Assembly: GCA_025965815.1 (NCBI GenBank)
Contig: JAOPWF010000688.1
Span: 1 to 6,289 of the forward strand
Direction: 5' to 3'
Source of the DNA: Mycobacterium sp.
GTDB lineage: Bacteria > Actinomycetota > Actinomycetes > Mycobacteriales > Mycobacteriaceae
Length of the DNA stretch: 6,289 nucleotides
In this document: positions 5,521-6,289 of the stretch, piece after piece
Layout: each line of letters opens with the position of its first letter
Position numbering within the stretch: position 1 is the stretch's first letter
The notes under the pieces: generated by a model
Databases searched by the model: none
Told to the model about the DNA's origin: nothing
The model's input: the letters and a program-made list of their open reading frames with translations, nothing else
Made by a program: the position numbers and the translations under genes

Positions 5521-5762
5521 ACGATGACGCCGGTGTCGTTGGCGTCGCACCACTGGATGACGTCCGCCGCCGCAGCGCGGTTGATCGCCGCGAGCCAGTT
5601 GATACCGGCCTCGACGGCGTGGTGGATCGTGGCGATCGACTCGGCGTCGCCTGCGGTCCCCAGCCGAAGGCCCAGTCCCCGCCGCCGAGCGCCCAGGTGC
5701 CGAGGCCCGATCGTCGTGAGCTCCCAGCCCGTACTCCCGAAGCGCCGGACCGGCAGCCCCAT
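5481..5762 (-). pseudogene. aldo/keto reductase remnant (frameshifts, internal deletion, lost C-terminus)
   Basis: The start MGLPVRRFGSTGWELTTIG is a normal aldo/keto reductase N-terminus. The frame then garbles, but the next frame reads GLGTWALGGGDWAFGWGPQ, exactly the expected continuation. The original frame resumes at DAESIATIHHAVEAGINWL. This implies a 1-bp insertion near 5705-5708 (an extra G in the run) and a 1-bp deletion near 5649-5652. After GINWL (about 5590) the text jumps to INRAAAADVIQWCDAN and GVIVYSPIHSGLLSG, which belongs near residue 170-205 of an intact enzyme, so roughly 110-120 codons are missing, including the Tyr/Lys/His active-site part. Reading ends at a TAG (5483-5481) inside the dehydrogenase gene, with the whole C-terminal third absent. 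The ATG (5762-5760) shares its A with the upstream gene's TGA and has GAGGA about 9 nt before it, so the ancestor was likely co-translated with that gene. No activity is expected. Confidence 0.85.
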
Positions 5763-6289
5763 CAGGTGACTTCCTCGACCTGCTGGTACCACCGCTTGCG
5801 GGTGCCTACCTTGGCCCGCAACCGCCAGCGACGGGACTTGGGTGCCTCGGCCAGGGCGCCCCGCAGCGTTTCGATCTGCGTCCGGACCCGAGCCGCCAGC
5901 TCTGGGTCCAGGCCGGGCCGCTGCACCGACTCGTGCAGCAGGGCCAGGTTCAAGTCGGCCGTGTACCAGAACCCCCAATCGTCGCAGAGCACTTCGAGGA
6001 TGCGGTCGAGGTCGATCTGCCCGGCCGTCTGTACGCCGATCCGGTGCTCACCGAGCAGTACCGTGAGGTCGATCAGGTCGTTGGCCGTCATCTCGTGGAT
6101 CTGCAGCTTCGAGAGCAGCAGGTCGGCCAGCGAGATGCACGGGTCGGCCAGTTCGAGCCGGTCGGCGAACTTGATCGAGTGGGCCATCACCAGGGCGTCC
6201 ATGAAGACGTCGATCTTGATGCCCGTCTCGGGGTGGGCGAATATCTGTCGCTTGATGCCCCATTCCCGCAGCCCGCGAGCGGCCGGGTC
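5762..6289 (-). CDS. nucleotidyltransferase-like protein, C-terminal part (5' end outside window)
   Basis: The frame is open to the window edge, so the ATG at 6202 is internal; 175 residues are visible. Recognisable text is IFAHPETGIKIDVFMDAL (about 16-33), RLELADPCISLADLLLSKLQIHEM (44-67), NDLIDLTVLLGEHRIG (70-85), DDWGFWYTADLNLALL (103-118) and APKSRRWRLRAKVGTRKRWY (149-168). This resembles a family of actinobacterial proteins with a nucleotidyltransferase fold (AbiEii/MNT-like), in which KIDVF supplies the later acidic position of the active site and LADLLLxKLQ follows. The assignment is from memory of the pattern, and the N-terminal GS..D.D motif that would prove it is outside the window. 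Known relatives are seldom characterised; some related folds are toxins or aminoglycoside-type transferases, which cannot be claimed here. The stop codon overlaps the start of the aldo/keto reductase remnant (TGATG), indicating a former two-gene unit. Confidence 0.6.
   Translation of the reverse strand, partial: DPAARGLREWGIKRQIFAHPETGIKIDVFMDALVMAHSIKFADRLELADPCISLADLLLSKLQIHEMTANDLIDLTVLLGEHRIGVQTAGQIDLDRILEVLCDDWGFWYTADLNLALLHESVQRPGLDPELAARVRTQIETLRGALAEAPKSRRWRLRAKVGTRKRWYQQVEEVT

Noticed and set aside
5763..5978. N-terminal extension of the aldo/keto reductase frame upstream of 5762
   Set aside because: This part is a Gly/Arg/Pro-rich shadow of the nucleotidyltransferase-like gene in another frame; reductase similarity begins exactly at the ATG at 5762.
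1..6289. CRISPR array, tRNA/rRNA genes, insertion sequence or other mobile element
   Set aside because: No spaced direct repeats, no cloverleaf or rRNA-like sequence, no transposase or integrase frame and no terminal inverted repeats with target duplication were seen.

Overview
The window is GC-rich, densely coded DNA with GTG starts, overlapping stop/start codons and strong G/C at third codon positions. This, plus the families present (a SigG-like ECF sigma factor with a SnoaL-like tail, a DUF899 protein, a mycobacterial-type alpha/beta hydrolase and methyltransferase), points to a high-GC actinomycete, most likely Mycobacteriales or a relative (Mycolicibacterium, Rhodococcus, Gordonia, Nocardia, Pseudonocardia). 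No tRNA, rRNA, CRISPR array, insertion sequence or phage gene is visible. No gene-free stretch exceeds 300 bases.

Layout, left to right. (1) The 3' part of an alpha/beta hydrolase gene (+). (2) A short gap with a MerR/SoxR-type promoter, then a small class I SAM-dependent methyltransferase (+). (3) On the minus strand, a two-gene unit: a DUF899 thioredoxin-like protein, then a small four-helix membrane protein joined by a GTGA stop/start overlap. The membrane gene's 3' end runs 106 bp antisense into the methyltransferase gene. (4) Divergent from DUF899 across about 177 bp, an ECF sigma factor with a C-terminal SnoaL-like domain (+). (5) Convergent with it, a class II aldolase/adducin-family gene (-). 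(6) Divergent from that, a D-2-hydroxyacid dehydrogenase (+); the gap between them holds a perfect 25-bp inverted repeat that probably controls both. (7) An aldo/keto reductase remnant (-) with two opposite frameshifts, a large internal deletion and a lost C-terminus, read tail-to-tail into the dehydrogenase. (8) The C-terminal part of a nucleotidyltransferase-like protein (-), cut by the window end, whose stop overlaps the start of the reductase remnant.

How they may work together. The aldolase-family enzyme and the dehydrogenase look like a small, jointly repressed module for a hydroxy- or keto-acid substrate; the substrate cannot be read from sequence. The sigma factor and the divergent DUF899/membrane-protein pair look like a second, stress- or redox-type module. 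The methyltransferase appears to be controlled separately by a MerR-family activator encoded elsewhere. The right edge shows genome decay: a deletion or recombination junction has removed most of an aldo/keto reductase and appears to have given the dehydrogenase a new last few codons and stop.

No clearly new multi-gene system was found. The most interesting items are the two operator-like promoters, the dehydrogenase/reductase junction, and the sigma factor/DUF899/membrane protein grouping.
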